Assembly (NCBI GenBank): GCA_047974745.1
Contig: JBKECO010000061.1
Coordinates: forward strand, 1 to 33,979
Direction of reading: 5' to 3'
Source: JBKECO01 sp047974745
GTDB taxonomy: Bacteria > Bacillota > Clostridia > Lachnospirales > Lachnospiraceae
DNA length: 33,979 bases
Position numbers and translations under genes: made by a program
Shown: positions 7,366 to 14,470 of the stretch, piece by piece
Layout of the letters: every line of letters starts with the position of its first letter
Numbering within the stretch: position 1 is the first letter of the stretch
The notes under the pieces: generated by a model
Database searches by the model: none
What the model saw: the letters and a program-made list of their open reading frames with translations, nothing else
Told to the model about the DNA's origin: nothing

Positions 7366-8394
7366 ATGAGTAGCGTAATTAAAAAATCAGGAACGACAGG
7401 ATTTCAAATGGAAGTATCGTCTCCTTATATTGTTACTGCTCACCATCGGGATCACTTCCCGAGGGGAAATAGCAATATGGAACCTGTTGAGTATGTGGCA
7501 GGAAGGCGAATCGGCAATGACTTTGATATAAACGAACCATGGCGAATGTATTATGGTGATAAGATATCAGGATTTCCTGTTCACCCACACCGCGGTTTCG
7601 AGACAGTGACCATAGTTACAAAGGGTCTTGTCGACCATGCAGATGGGTCTGGGGCTGGAGGACGTTATGGATTTGGAGATGTGCAGTGGATGACAGCCGG
7701 ATCAGGTATGCAGCATTCTGAAATGTTTCCGCTGGAATTCCAGGACAAAGATAATCCATTCGAACTTTTTCAAATTTGGCTAAATTTACCAGCTGCAAAA
7801 AAATTCGTTGACCCATATTACAAAATGATATGGAATGAGGAAATACCAACCGTGACTACGATTGCGGAAAACGGAAATAAAGCTGCTGTGCGAATTCTTA
7901 ATGGTACTTATCACGAACACAAATTCATTCATGCGAATCCGGATTCTTGGGCGGCGGATCCCTATAATCATGTGAATATACTTTTAATACGATTAGAACA
8001 AGGTACGAGCGTGACTCTGCATTCAGTGCCGCATGATGTTACACGAACGATATACTTTTATGAGGGGAAGACCCTTTCAGTTGACGAAACAGAGGTTCAT
8101 GTGGAGACTTATCATGTACTCGATGGCACCCAGAATGTAACACTTACGAATAACTCTGTCTCTGTTGCACATATTCTGCTCCTTGATGGCAGACCAATCG
8201 ATGAACCGATTATGGCATATGGTCCATTTGTAATGAATACTTACGAAGAAATTGAACGTGCTTACAGCGATTACCATGCGACACAATTTGGAGGATGGCC
8301 TTGGAAAGATGATGGTCCGGTATATGATCGTAGTGAAGGCAGATTCGCAAAATATGCTGATGGAACTGTTATAAAACCTCCTGTTTTAGAATGA
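7366..8394 (+). CDS. Pirin family protein
   Basis: A 342-residue two-cupin protein of the pirin family. The N-terminal cupin has the metal-site motifs HPHRGFETVT and QHSEMF, which supply three histidines and a glutamate for an iron-type centre. Pirins act as redox-sensing cofactors or as quercetin dioxygenases; the sequence does not decide which. The start was placed at the ATG at 7366 because GGAAGGAG lies 6-13 bases before it; an upstream TTG at 7333 in the same frame has no ribosome binding site. It is a single-gene unit, divergent from guaA and ended by the hairpin at 8444. Confidence 0.92.
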   Translation: MSSVIKKSGTTGFQMEVSSPYIVTAHHRDHFPRGNSNMEPVEYVAGRRIGNDFDINEPWRMYYGDKISGFPVHPHRGFETVTIVTKGLVDHADGSGAGGRYGFGDVQWMTAGSGMQHSEMFPLEFQDKDNPFELFQIWLNLPAAKKFVDPYYKMIWNEEIPTVTTIAENGNKAAVRILNGTYHEHKFIHANPDSWAADPYNHVNILLIRLEQGTSVTLHSVPHDVTRTIYFYEGKTLSVDETEVHVETYHVLDGTQNVTLTNNSVSVAHILLLDGRPIDEPIMAYGPFVMNTYEEIERAYSDYHATQFGGWPWKDDGPVYDRSEGRFAKYADGTVIKPPVLE

Positions 8395-8443
8395 TATGCA
8401 ACACAGACCAACTTTAATATCTAACCAATAGGCGATGGAGTTA

Positions 8444-8495
8444 AAAAAGCAGAATGTAGATGGGGTTCGAAATCCTATCTAACATTCTGCTTTTT
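8444..8495. terminator. Terminator after the pirin gene
   Basis: Arms AAAAAGCAGAATGT and ACATTCTGCTTTTT pair perfectly, and further pairs (AGAT/ATCT) extend the stem after small bulges. The T-run in the right arm makes it a plus-strand terminator; the A-run in the left arm lets it work on the minus strand too. Confidence 0.85.
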
Positions 8496-8507
8496 CTATC
8501 CATATAT

Positions 8508-8624
8508 AGTTACTATTTCTTGTTCTTATTTCTTGTTCTTATTTCTTGTTACTATTGCTTGTTACTTTTTCTTGTTCTTATTGCTTGTTCCTATTGCTTG
8601 TTACTATTTCTTGTTACTATTTCA
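8508..8624. repeat. 13-bp tandem repeat, nine copies
   Basis: Nine consecutive 13-bp units of the form (T/A)GTT(A/C)(C/T)T(A/T)TT(T/G)C(T/A), starting at 8508, 8521, 8534, 8547, 8560, 8573, 8586, 8599 and 8612. Some neighbouring copies are identical (8521 and 8534). The unit length is not a multiple of three, so this is not a coding repeat. It lies between the pirin terminator and the 3' side of the minus-strand gene; the last unit contains the stop codon of that gene's apparent former reading frame. Confidence 0.9.
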
Positions 8625-8694
8625 GAAAATTTTCAAAATTATTCTTGAACCATTTTTTTACTCCTGAAACTCCGATTCCCTGAATCGTCATGTC
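8617..8694 (-). pseudogene. In-frame extension after the TGA of the Cys/winged-helix gene
   Basis: Beyond the TGA at 8695-8697 the same frame continues for 25 sense codons to a TAG at 8617-8619. It begins DMTIQG, a third copy of the peptide unit seen just before the stop (TDMTLQ, TEMTIQ), and ends in a helical, basic/aromatic tail (GVKKWFKNNFENFLK). The repeat continuing in register across the stop suggests that TGA replaced a sense codon and that the protein was once longer. Confidence 0.55.
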
Positions 8695-9381
8695 TCATTC
8701 TGTCGACTCTTCTTTGCCCTGAATAGTCATTTCCGTTTCTGGCGACTCATTATCGCGTTGCAGGGTCATATCCGTTTCTGTTGGTTCTGTAGTGTCCTGC
8801 GTGGATGCCCCATTTTCAGGTGTTTTTCCTTTATCTTCACTACTGATCACTTTAATTCCATTCAGTTTCTGGAGTATACAAAACAGATCTTCTCGCTCTT
8901 TGTCAGAAAGAGCTTCCCAGCGGAGTTTTGCACCTTTTTCCCCAGCGCTATAAAGCTTCTGTGCTTTTTTATGGCCTTCTTTTGAAAGGACAAGTATATT
9001 GTCTTTGCCTTCCTGGAATAGATGTATCAGCTTCTTCTTCTTTAGAGACTTCAGTTCCTTTTCCAAGTCTTTCTTTTTTAGTCCAAGCTCAGTTTGAAGA
9101 TTGTTGAGAGAAATCTTTCCTGAGTCTTCAAGCTTCGCTAAGATATCGTCTATATCTTTTTTTGTTTGCTTTGATGCTGTGCTGACCTTATTCAGTAATG
9201 CTGAAAGGTCTGCTGGAATCTCAACGTCCTTCACGTCTTTCTTTTCTGTGATTCTGTTGCTTTTCAACGTTGCATCCCCTGCTGCGAGTGCTGCTGCAAG
9301 CTCTTTTCCTTTTTTGCACTTTGGTTTATCCAAAGGGCAGTGATTCGAGCAATAAGGACAATGGGGTTTCTTACCTTTCAT
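8695..9381 (-). CDS. Cys-motif and winged-helix protein, MarR-like, function unknown
   Basis: A 228-residue protein. Residues 8-22 hold C-x2-C-x3-C-x6-C (CPYCSNHCPLDKPKC), a likely metal-binding knuckle. Residues 60-125 look like a winged helix-turn-helix with many lysines (helices around TKKDIDDILAKLEDSG and LKKKDLEKELKSLKKKK), and residues 150-175 resemble the last helix of MarR regulators (LSDKEREDLFCILQKL). The C-terminal 50 residues are Thr/Glu-rich with a repeated TxMTxQ unit. It follows the histidine kinase gene by 95 bases and may belong to the same unit. No signal peptide or membrane segment. I infer a DNA-binding, metal- or redox-responsive regulator. The TGA looks like a recent truncation. 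Confidence 0.7.
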   Translation of the reverse strand: MKGKKPHCPYCSNHCPLDKPKCKKGKELAAALAAGDATLKSNRITEKKDVKDVEIPADLSALLNKVSTASKQTKKDIDDILAKLEDSGKISLNNLQTELGLKKKDLEKELKSLKKKKLIHLFQEGKDNILVLSKEGHKKAQKLYSAGEKGAKLRWEALSDKEREDLFCILQKLNGIKVISSEDKGKTPENGASTQDTTEPTETDMTLQRDNESPETEMTIQGKEESTE

Positions 9382-9476
9382 ACAAATGGCTCCTTTCGAT
9401 CATGATTTGTTTCATTACCAAGTTCAAAAGATCATGCATGTCATCCTGCATGGAGATCTGGATTCTATACCCCATA

Positions 9477-10775
9477 TTATAAATCATTTTCCTTTGCATT
9501 GCACGAACTCTTTGCTTCGAAAAGAATTTGAAAATATATTTTTTTATCCATATTCTGAGTTACTGTGATTTTGGTATTATGCTTTTCTGCGATGGCTTTT
9601 GCTAGTGCAAGTCCAATGCCATAACTATGTTTTCCACTTTGTGCTGTTCTGGAAGCATCCGCCCGATAAAAGCGGTCGAATATTTTTTTTAGATTGTCAT
9701 CCGTGAGCTTTTCTTCACAATCATTTGAAACGATGAGCTCTGCTCTTTTTCCATTTTTCTTTAGACTGACCTCAATGTGTCCTTTTTGCGGTGTGTATTT
9801 AACTGCGTTATCGCAAAGGATTGCTACCATTTGACGAATTCCATTCTCATCTCCAGTGGTATCGATCTGTTCTTCAATCAGTGCCTCCATGATTTTTCCT
9901 TCAAAGTCAGCCATTGGCATAAAGCTCTCCACCGTCTCGGCTACTGCTCTGCTCAGAGAAAATCGTCCCGTGATCAGTTGCTGATTCTCCTCCTCCAGAC
10001 GAGAAAGTGAGATCATATTGTTAACAAGAGATTTTAGGTTCAGTACTTGCTTTTGTGTTCCTTCGACCCACTCATTTTTACCAATATCCATAGATAATAT
10101 ATCCATATTTGTAGCGATTACGGTGAGTGGAGTTTTGAGTTCATGGCTTGCATCCGTAATGAATTGCTTCTGCTTCTCCGTACTTTCGATGACAGGCTGA
10201 ATCGCTTTTTTCGAAAAAAGTGCAATAATAATGAACATCAGTGTTATTCCAATCGCAGCAATGAAAAGAGATGTCCAGGCTAGCGATATCATTGAATCAA
10301 TTCTACTCTCACAGTCAATAAAAGTGACCTGAACTGAGTCCGCCTGCTCACTGACCAGGAATTTATAATTGCCATAGTATCCCGAATCATTCTTTTCTGA
10401 AATGACATCCCTCGCCATCTGTACTGCCAATTCTTCATCGATCGTAGCAATATTCCTCAGATTTGCGATCCATTCCGTCTCGCTGTATAGATTGACTGTA
10501 AAAAACCTGGTCTCATATGCTGCTTCTTTGGAAAAACCAGGCATGTCTTCCGGCATATTTTTTGCGTCTTCCGTCGAGAACTGATCCATAGAACCCGAAG
10601 GTAGCTTACCGGGAAATTGACCATTATTTTCTGAAATTGTATACATCAGATTTGATATTTCTTTATTTACCTGAAAAAAATTGAGTGCATTAATTGCTAA
10701 AATAAGTAACAAGGTACACCCAATGATTGCGCTCATTGCAATCGTAATGAATTTTCTTCTTACTTTTTTGATCAT
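9477..10775 (-). CDS. Sensor histidine kinase (two-component system)
   Basis: A 432-residue membrane kinase. Two transmembrane helices (about 10-33 and 165-187) enclose an extracellular sensor of about 130 residues with no recognised domain. HisKA follows, with the phosphorylated His211 in FITDASHELKTPL. The ATPase domain has the N box around Asn323 (DNAVKYTP) and the G box YGIGLALAK. The gene overlaps the response regulator by 4 bases (ATGA), so the two are coupled. Its place after VTC and DUF4956 genes suggests that it controls, or is controlled with, that operon. The C-terminal tail past the ATPase core is short and unremarkable. Confidence 0.95.
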   Translation of the reverse strand: MIKKVRRKFITIAMSAIIGCTLLLILAINALNFFQVNKEISNLMYTISENNGQFPGKLPSGSMDQFSTEDAKNMPEDMPGFSKEAAYETRFFTVNLYSETEWIANLRNIATIDEELAVQMARDVISEKNDSGYYGNYKFLVSEQADSVQVTFIDCESRIDSMISLAWTSLFIAAIGITLMFIIIALFSKKAIQPVIESTEKQKQFITDASHELKTPLTVIATNMDILSMDIGKNEWVEGTQKQVLNLKSLVNNMISLSRLEEENQQLITGRFSLSRAVAETVESFMPMADFEGKIMEALIEEQIDTTGDENGIRQMVAILCDNAVKYTPQKGHIEVSLKKNGKRAELIVSNDCEEKLTDDNLKKIFDRFYRADASRTAQSGKHSYGIGLALAKAIAEKHNTKITVTQNMDKKIYFQILFEAKSSCNAKENDL

Positions 10776-11446
10776 CGTTTATCCTCCAGAGAATACCCGA
10801 CTCCTCTGGTCGCTTTGATCTCTGCAGATGACCCGATTTCCTCAAGTTTTTTCCGTAAAAATGAGATATTGACCCAGACAACATTGATTTCTGCATCAGA
10901 ATCCCAGCCCCAGATGTGCTCCATAAATTGATTGACTGATATGATCTGTCGCGGTGAGAGCATGAACATCTCCATCATTTGAAACGCTTTTCCGGAAAGC
11001 TTGACTCCATTTTTTTTGCAGCTCAACTGATAGGAACCGCGATCTAGGACGATATCGCCGAATTTCACTTCATCACTTTGAAACTCTGTACGTCTTCTAA
11101 GAAGTGCCCGAACTCTGGCAAGCAGCTCTCCGCCGGCAAATGGTTTGGTGAGATAGTCATCTGCTCCTGCATCAAGACCGACGATTCTGTCATCTATCTC
11201 AGACTTTGCTGTAAGCATCATGGCAGGAACGTCACATCCTTTTTCACGTAATTTTTTTAATACCGTAACGCCGTCCATTTTTGGCATCATAATATCAAGA
11301 ATAATGGCATCATAATCACCTTCAGCTGCATAGTCAAAAGCATCTTCGCCATTGTAGACAGCGTCTACCGTATAACTACTTCTTTCAAGCAGTGTTACAA
11401 CCGCCTTTGAGATATCCTTATCATCCTCTGCAAATAAGATTTTCAT
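10772..11446 (-). CDS. OmpR/PhoB-family response regulator
   Basis: A 224-residue transcription regulator. The receiver has the acidic pair at residues 8-9, the phosphorylation site Asp51 (IILDIMMPKMDG), Thr79 and Lys101 (LTKPF), so it looks fully functional. The C-terminal winged helix is of OmpR type (VVWVNISFLRKKLEE, ATRGVGYSL). AGGAG precedes the ATG. It is the partner of the overlapping histidine kinase. A pair of ATGAAC hexamers 11 bp apart upstream of the VTC gene is a plausible binding site, which would make the operon autoregulated; this is inference. Confidence 0.96.
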   Translation of the reverse strand: MKILFAEDDKDISKAVVTLLERSSYTVDAVYNGEDAFDYAAEGDYDAIILDIMMPKMDGVTVLKKLREKGCDVPAMMLTAKSEIDDRIVGLDAGADDYLTKPFAGGELLARVRALLRRRTEFQSDEVKFGDIVLDRGSYQLSCKKNGVKLSGKAFQMMEMFMLSPRQIISVNQFMEHIWGWDSDAEINVVWVNISFLRKKLEEIGSSAEIKATRGVGYSLEDKR

Positions 11447-11585
11447 TCTTTTCTCCTGTTAATTGTGTACAGTACGATGTGTGATAATGGGGTTGATTCA
11501 CATATCCCTGCGATCCATTCTACCCATATATTATCGTATGTGAGCAAGAAGAGCCATCAGTTTTTCAACGGATAGCTCATTTTTC

Positions 11586-12260
11586 TTATAACTCCACACC
11601 ATTATTGATTTTTCTGCCACAAATGATCGTCAAATTCCCATTTCTGCATCGAATTTCATCAAGGAATTCTTTTTCTCTGGTTTCATCCTTCAATATGATC
11701 TGATACTGCAACTCGAACATGCTGCCCATATTTGTGGTCTTGACCATCTGAAGTGAGTGAGATTTTGTGAAAGTATCAAACAAATCATCGAATACACCGT
11801 TATAATCCAGTGTTTCCGGTATCGTGATTTTTAGACTTTTTAATTCCTCGGATCCTTCACCGAACCTGCTTTTAAATAGAATGAACATTGCAAGTCCAAT
11901 TATGACTGTAATTAAAATGGCAAATGTTGTGTATCCCATTCCTGTCGCAAGGCCAACAACCATGGAAAAAAAGATTCCAGCGATCTCCTTTGAAGTTCCC
12001 GGAAGCGACCGAAACCTGACAAGGCTAAATGCACCCATGACCGCTACACTAGTACCAAGGTTACCATTGACCAGCATAATCACAACTTGTACCATTGCAG
12101 GCAGAAGCGCAAGTGTTACAATATAATTCTTGGAATAGCTCCCCTGCGACATATAGATCACTGCGATGACCAATCCAAGAACCAGTGAAATTGCTGTACA
12201 AATAAGAGCAGACTGGATATCAAGTGTACTGGTAACAGTGGATAATAAACTCTCTAACAT
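11586..12260 (-). CDS. DUF4956 membrane protein
   Basis: A 224-residue protein with hydrophobic segments at about 16-38, 48-65 and 93-129 and a conserved-looking loop GAFSLVRFRSLPGTSKEI (76-93), the family signature as I know it. The C-terminal 95 residues are soluble. DUF4956 genes commonly sit next to VTC-domain polyphosphate polymerase genes, and here it starts 20 bases after the VTC gene. A role as membrane partner in polyphosphate synthesis or export is inferred from this pairing, not shown by the sequence. A weak 8-bp hairpin follows it in the 139-base gap before the response regulator gene. Confidence 0.88.
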   Translation of the reverse strand: MLESLLSTVTSTLDIQSALICTAISLVLGLVIAVIYMSQGSYSKNYIVTLALLPAMVQVVIMLVNGNLGTSVAVMGAFSLVRFRSLPGTSKEIAGIFFSMVVGLATGMGYTTFAILITVIIGLAMFILFKSRFGEGSEELKSLKITIPETLDYNGVFDDLFDTFTKSHSLQMVKTTNMGSMFELQYQIILKDETREKEFLDEIRCRNGNLTIICGRKINNGVEL

Positions 12261-12280
12261 AATTTTCTCTCTTTCCCGGT

Positions 12281-13066
12281 TTAAACAGTTTGCAGTTGAG
12301 GTCTTTTCTGTAAATTTCTGTCATGCAGCATGACAGCTTGCTGACCTGATACAGCTTTTGCAGTATTTCCTACTATGTTTGCAATGGACCTCTTGTAGAT
12401 CGTGCCATATTTTGAAAAGGATGTCGGATATATCCTTAGGTGATTCAAAAGTGATCCGAGCCAGATTGGATACGCACCACCTATCTTGATCTCCATCAGA
12501 ACTTCATTCTCGTTTAATAGTGGTTCTCCATGGTCGCCCAGAGAAAGATCCAAATCATATTCTCTTGTCCGAATATCAAAATCAAACGTGATTCGAATTT
12601 CACTGTCTTCTTTTCCGAACATGGCTATTCTGTCATATCCAATGAACACCTTAGGAAGCGGCTTATAAAACTGGATAAAATAGTCGATTTCCTTCTGGAT
12701 CTGTGACTCTTTTGTTGGCTGAACACCTTCTTCTATATATTCTCTACTTTCCTGTAATGGCATCTCCACTCTTCTTTTGTATACGACACCTGCCCATTTT
12801 TTCTTTATTTCAATGAAGGTATCACTGTCATTGGTTGGGACCCCATAACTGCGCAATCTCAGTTTTTCTTTATAAGCAGGACTTTCGATAGATCTGCGGA
12901 TCAAATCAAACTGATCTGTGTCAAAGTAAATATTGCAGATCGTATGTTTTCCGAATTGATCAACTTGCATATATTCCTTGATCCCTTCCCGAAATGCTTC
13001 ATACTGTTGCTTGCTCATAATATATTTCTTTTCTATTCTTTCGAAAATCTGATTGTTTTTTCCCAT
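12281..13066 (-). CDS. VTC-domain polyphosphate polymerase
   Basis: A 261-residue protein with the VTC domain of the triphosphate tunnel metalloenzyme superfamily, related to the catalytic core of yeast Vtc4. Visible features are the basic and acidic residues lining the tunnel: ERIEKKYIM (9-17), KEKLRLRSYG (67-75), FIEIKKKW (84-91), VYKRRVEM (95-102), GYDR and MEIKIGG near the end. Such proteins make polyphosphate from ATP. No SPX regulatory domain is present, as usual for bacterial forms. First gene of the unit; its promoter region follows the terminator of the GH43 gene. The start is an ATG preceded by AAGGGAG. Confidence 0.9.
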   Translation of the reverse strand: MGKNNQIFERIEKKYIMSKQQYEAFREGIKEYMQVDQFGKHTICNIYFDTDQFDLIRRSIESPAYKEKLRLRSYGVPTNDSDTFIEIKKKWAGVVYKRRVEMPLQESREYIEEGVQPTKESQIQKEIDYFIQFYKPLPKVFIGYDRIAMFGKEDSEIRITFDFDIRTREYDLDLSLGDHGEPLLNENEVLMEIKIGGAYPIWLGSLLNHLRIYPTSFSKYGTIYKRSIANIVGNTAKAVSGQQAVMLHDRNLQKRPQLQTV

Positions 13067-13098
13067 TTTTAATGCGCTCCCTTCACTTTCATGTGCTT

Positions 13099-13125
13099 AT
13101 CTTAAAACATGAACCTAAAATGAAC
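13099..13125 (-). promoter_or_regulatory. Direct-repeat operator and promoter of the VTC operon
   Basis: On the minus strand GTTCAT occurs twice exactly 11 bp apart (complements at 13109-13114 and 13120-13125), four bases before a -10-like TAAGAT (13099-13104). Hexamers repeated once per helical turn are the typical binding pattern of OmpR-family regulators, and one is encoded in this operon. No separate -35 element is evident, as expected for an activated promoter. Confidence 0.5.
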
Positions 13126-13127
13126 TT

Positions 13128-13170
13128 AAAAAAACCGAGAAAATTTCTTTTTTCAAAAAAATTCTCTCGG
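13128..13170 (-). terminator. Terminator of the GH43 gene
   Basis: Arms CCGAGA and TCTCGG with a further AAATTT-type extension form a hairpin, and seven T follow on the minus strand (13128-13134). It lies 31 bases after the GH43 stop and separates that gene from the VTC operon. Confidence 0.85.
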
Positions 13171-13201
13171 CACAGATCCCGTGTGGATTCCTCATCTTTA
13201 T

Positions 13202-14260
13202 TTATTCATAATCTTCTATTCTCCACTCATCTTTCCAGTCGAGATAAGCCATTTCTCCCTCGAATCTTATTGGAAGCCATACATAATCTGCAATTCTGGT
13301 ATCCACATCTGGTGGATCCTGCCGATCCTCAAACATGTCCTTTGTCAGATCTACAATATCCGGATCAAAAAATTCTTCAAAGGTCTTTGCATACTCCTCA
13401 TAGCGGCGATGCATCTCCTTGGGAAGCCATCTATCTGCACAGGCAATATAAAGATCCTTTTTCCCAGGAACCTTAAATACAGAAGAAATCTGAGAATGAA
13501 AAGAGGTTCGGCTTTCATCCCCCGGATGCGGATCCCCAATCACGGTAAAAGGTCCATGCCAAGTGTCGGCTATGGCTACTTCAGATGGGTTCGGAAAATA
13601 TCCTGTCGTTCCGGAAGTCAGCAGATAATGCTTATTCTTCCTTTTAAAATGTGCAGTCGCTTCACGGACGAATGGAGGGCTGATATGTGGAAAATGGGTG
13701 CTGTAATATCCCGTTACATCCGTGTAATCTGCTGTAAGATCTGCACAGATCGTTTCCGAATGCACCCTTTCGAAATAATAATATGCTTTTCCATCCTCTG
13801 CGACAGCCAGATCAAAGTCACCGGCACTCATATTGAGCGGACGCAGTCCGGTCCGGATCATTTTATAGGGTCCAAGGATATCCTCACTTTCTAATATTGT
13901 AGAAGTCTGAGTTCCATCTCGATTCATGATTTTCAGCCAGCAAATATATTTCTTATCTTTTTGATGATAAATAATATGTGGTCTGTCCATGTTAGCTGAT
14001 GGATGCAAGGGTGATTGGGGGTCATCCGGTTCCGGAGGTATGATGATTCCCATATCCTGCCAGTTATAGAGATCCAAAGAGGCATAACAGCGGACTCCCC
14101 AGTGCCAGATATTCTTATTGACATCCGTCTTTTCCTTATTTTCTCCATACCAGTAATAAGTATCTTCTATATAAATAATAGAACCTCCATGTGCCTGTAT
14201 TCTTTTTCCCTCAGTATCGAGCCATACCTGACCCGGTAAAATCGAAGCATATGTTTGCAT
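13202..14260 (-). CDS. GH43-like glycoside hydrolase, cytoplasmic
   Basis: A 352-residue protein with five-bladed-propeller features of family 43: repeated aromatic strands (IEDTYYWYGENKE at 30-42, WGVRCYASLDLYNW, DRPHIIYHQKDKKYICW, HYLLTSGTTGYFPN) with acidic residues at blade starts. It resembles the GH43 branch that holds exo-beta-1,3-galactanases; the exact substrate cannot be read. There is no signal peptide, so it probably acts on imported oligosaccharides. It diverges from the YesM-type kinase gene and stands apart from the transporter, but the setting makes one sugar-use locus likely. Assigned with less certainty than its neighbours because the catalytic triad was not verified. Confidence 0.75.
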   Translation of the reverse strand: MQTYASILPGQVWLDTEGKRIQAHGGSIIYIEDTYYWYGENKEKTDVNKNIWHWGVRCYASLDLYNWQDMGIIIPPEPDDPQSPLHPSANMDRPHIIYHQKDKKYICWLKIMNRDGTQTSTILESEDILGPYKMIRTGLRPLNMSAGDFDLAVAEDGKAYYYFERVHSETICADLTADYTDVTGYYSTHFPHISPPFVREATAHFKRKNKHYLLTSGTTGYFPNPSEVAIADTWHGPFTVIGDPHPGDESRTSFHSQISSVFKVPGKKDLYIACADRWLPKEMHRRYEEYAKTFEEFFDPDIVDLTKDMFEDRQDPPDVDTRIADYVWLPIRFEGEMAYLDWKDEWRIEDYE

Positions 14261-14389
14261 AATGACCTCCCTGTTATTTGTCTTTTTCTCAAATTATCAT
14301 ATAGACACAAAACCTTCTATTCAGATTTTTGACTTTCACTTTCAGTTCCTTGCTGTGTTCTCAGATTTCCACGAATTTTCTAAAAATAT

Positions 14390-14395
14390 GGTATA
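14390..14395 (+). promoter_or_regulatory. Extended -10 promoter of the YesM/YesN genes
   Basis: TATGGTATAAT gives a TGn extended -10 element ahead of the kinase gene, with no good -35. The ribosome binding site AAGGAG lies 7-12 bases before the ATG at 14471. Confidence 0.5.
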
Positions 14396-14470
14396 ATAGA
14401 CCTATTAAAATACAATACATTCCGTGTTTTCAAACAACACAGCGGCAGCGATAACAAGGAGAGCATCTAC

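Noticed and set aside
8503..8625. A CRISPR array
   Set aside because: Units are only 13 bp and contiguous, with no spacers.
8460..8648. A plus-strand frame encoding a Leu/Phe/Tyr-rich 62-residue peptide
   Set aside because: It is the translation of the 13-bp tandem repeat, begins inside a terminator and has no ribosome binding site.
11520..11585. A terminator between DUF4956 and the response regulator gene
   Set aside because: The stem is only eight pairs with one wobble, and the T-rich side faces the wrong strand, so transcription may continue.
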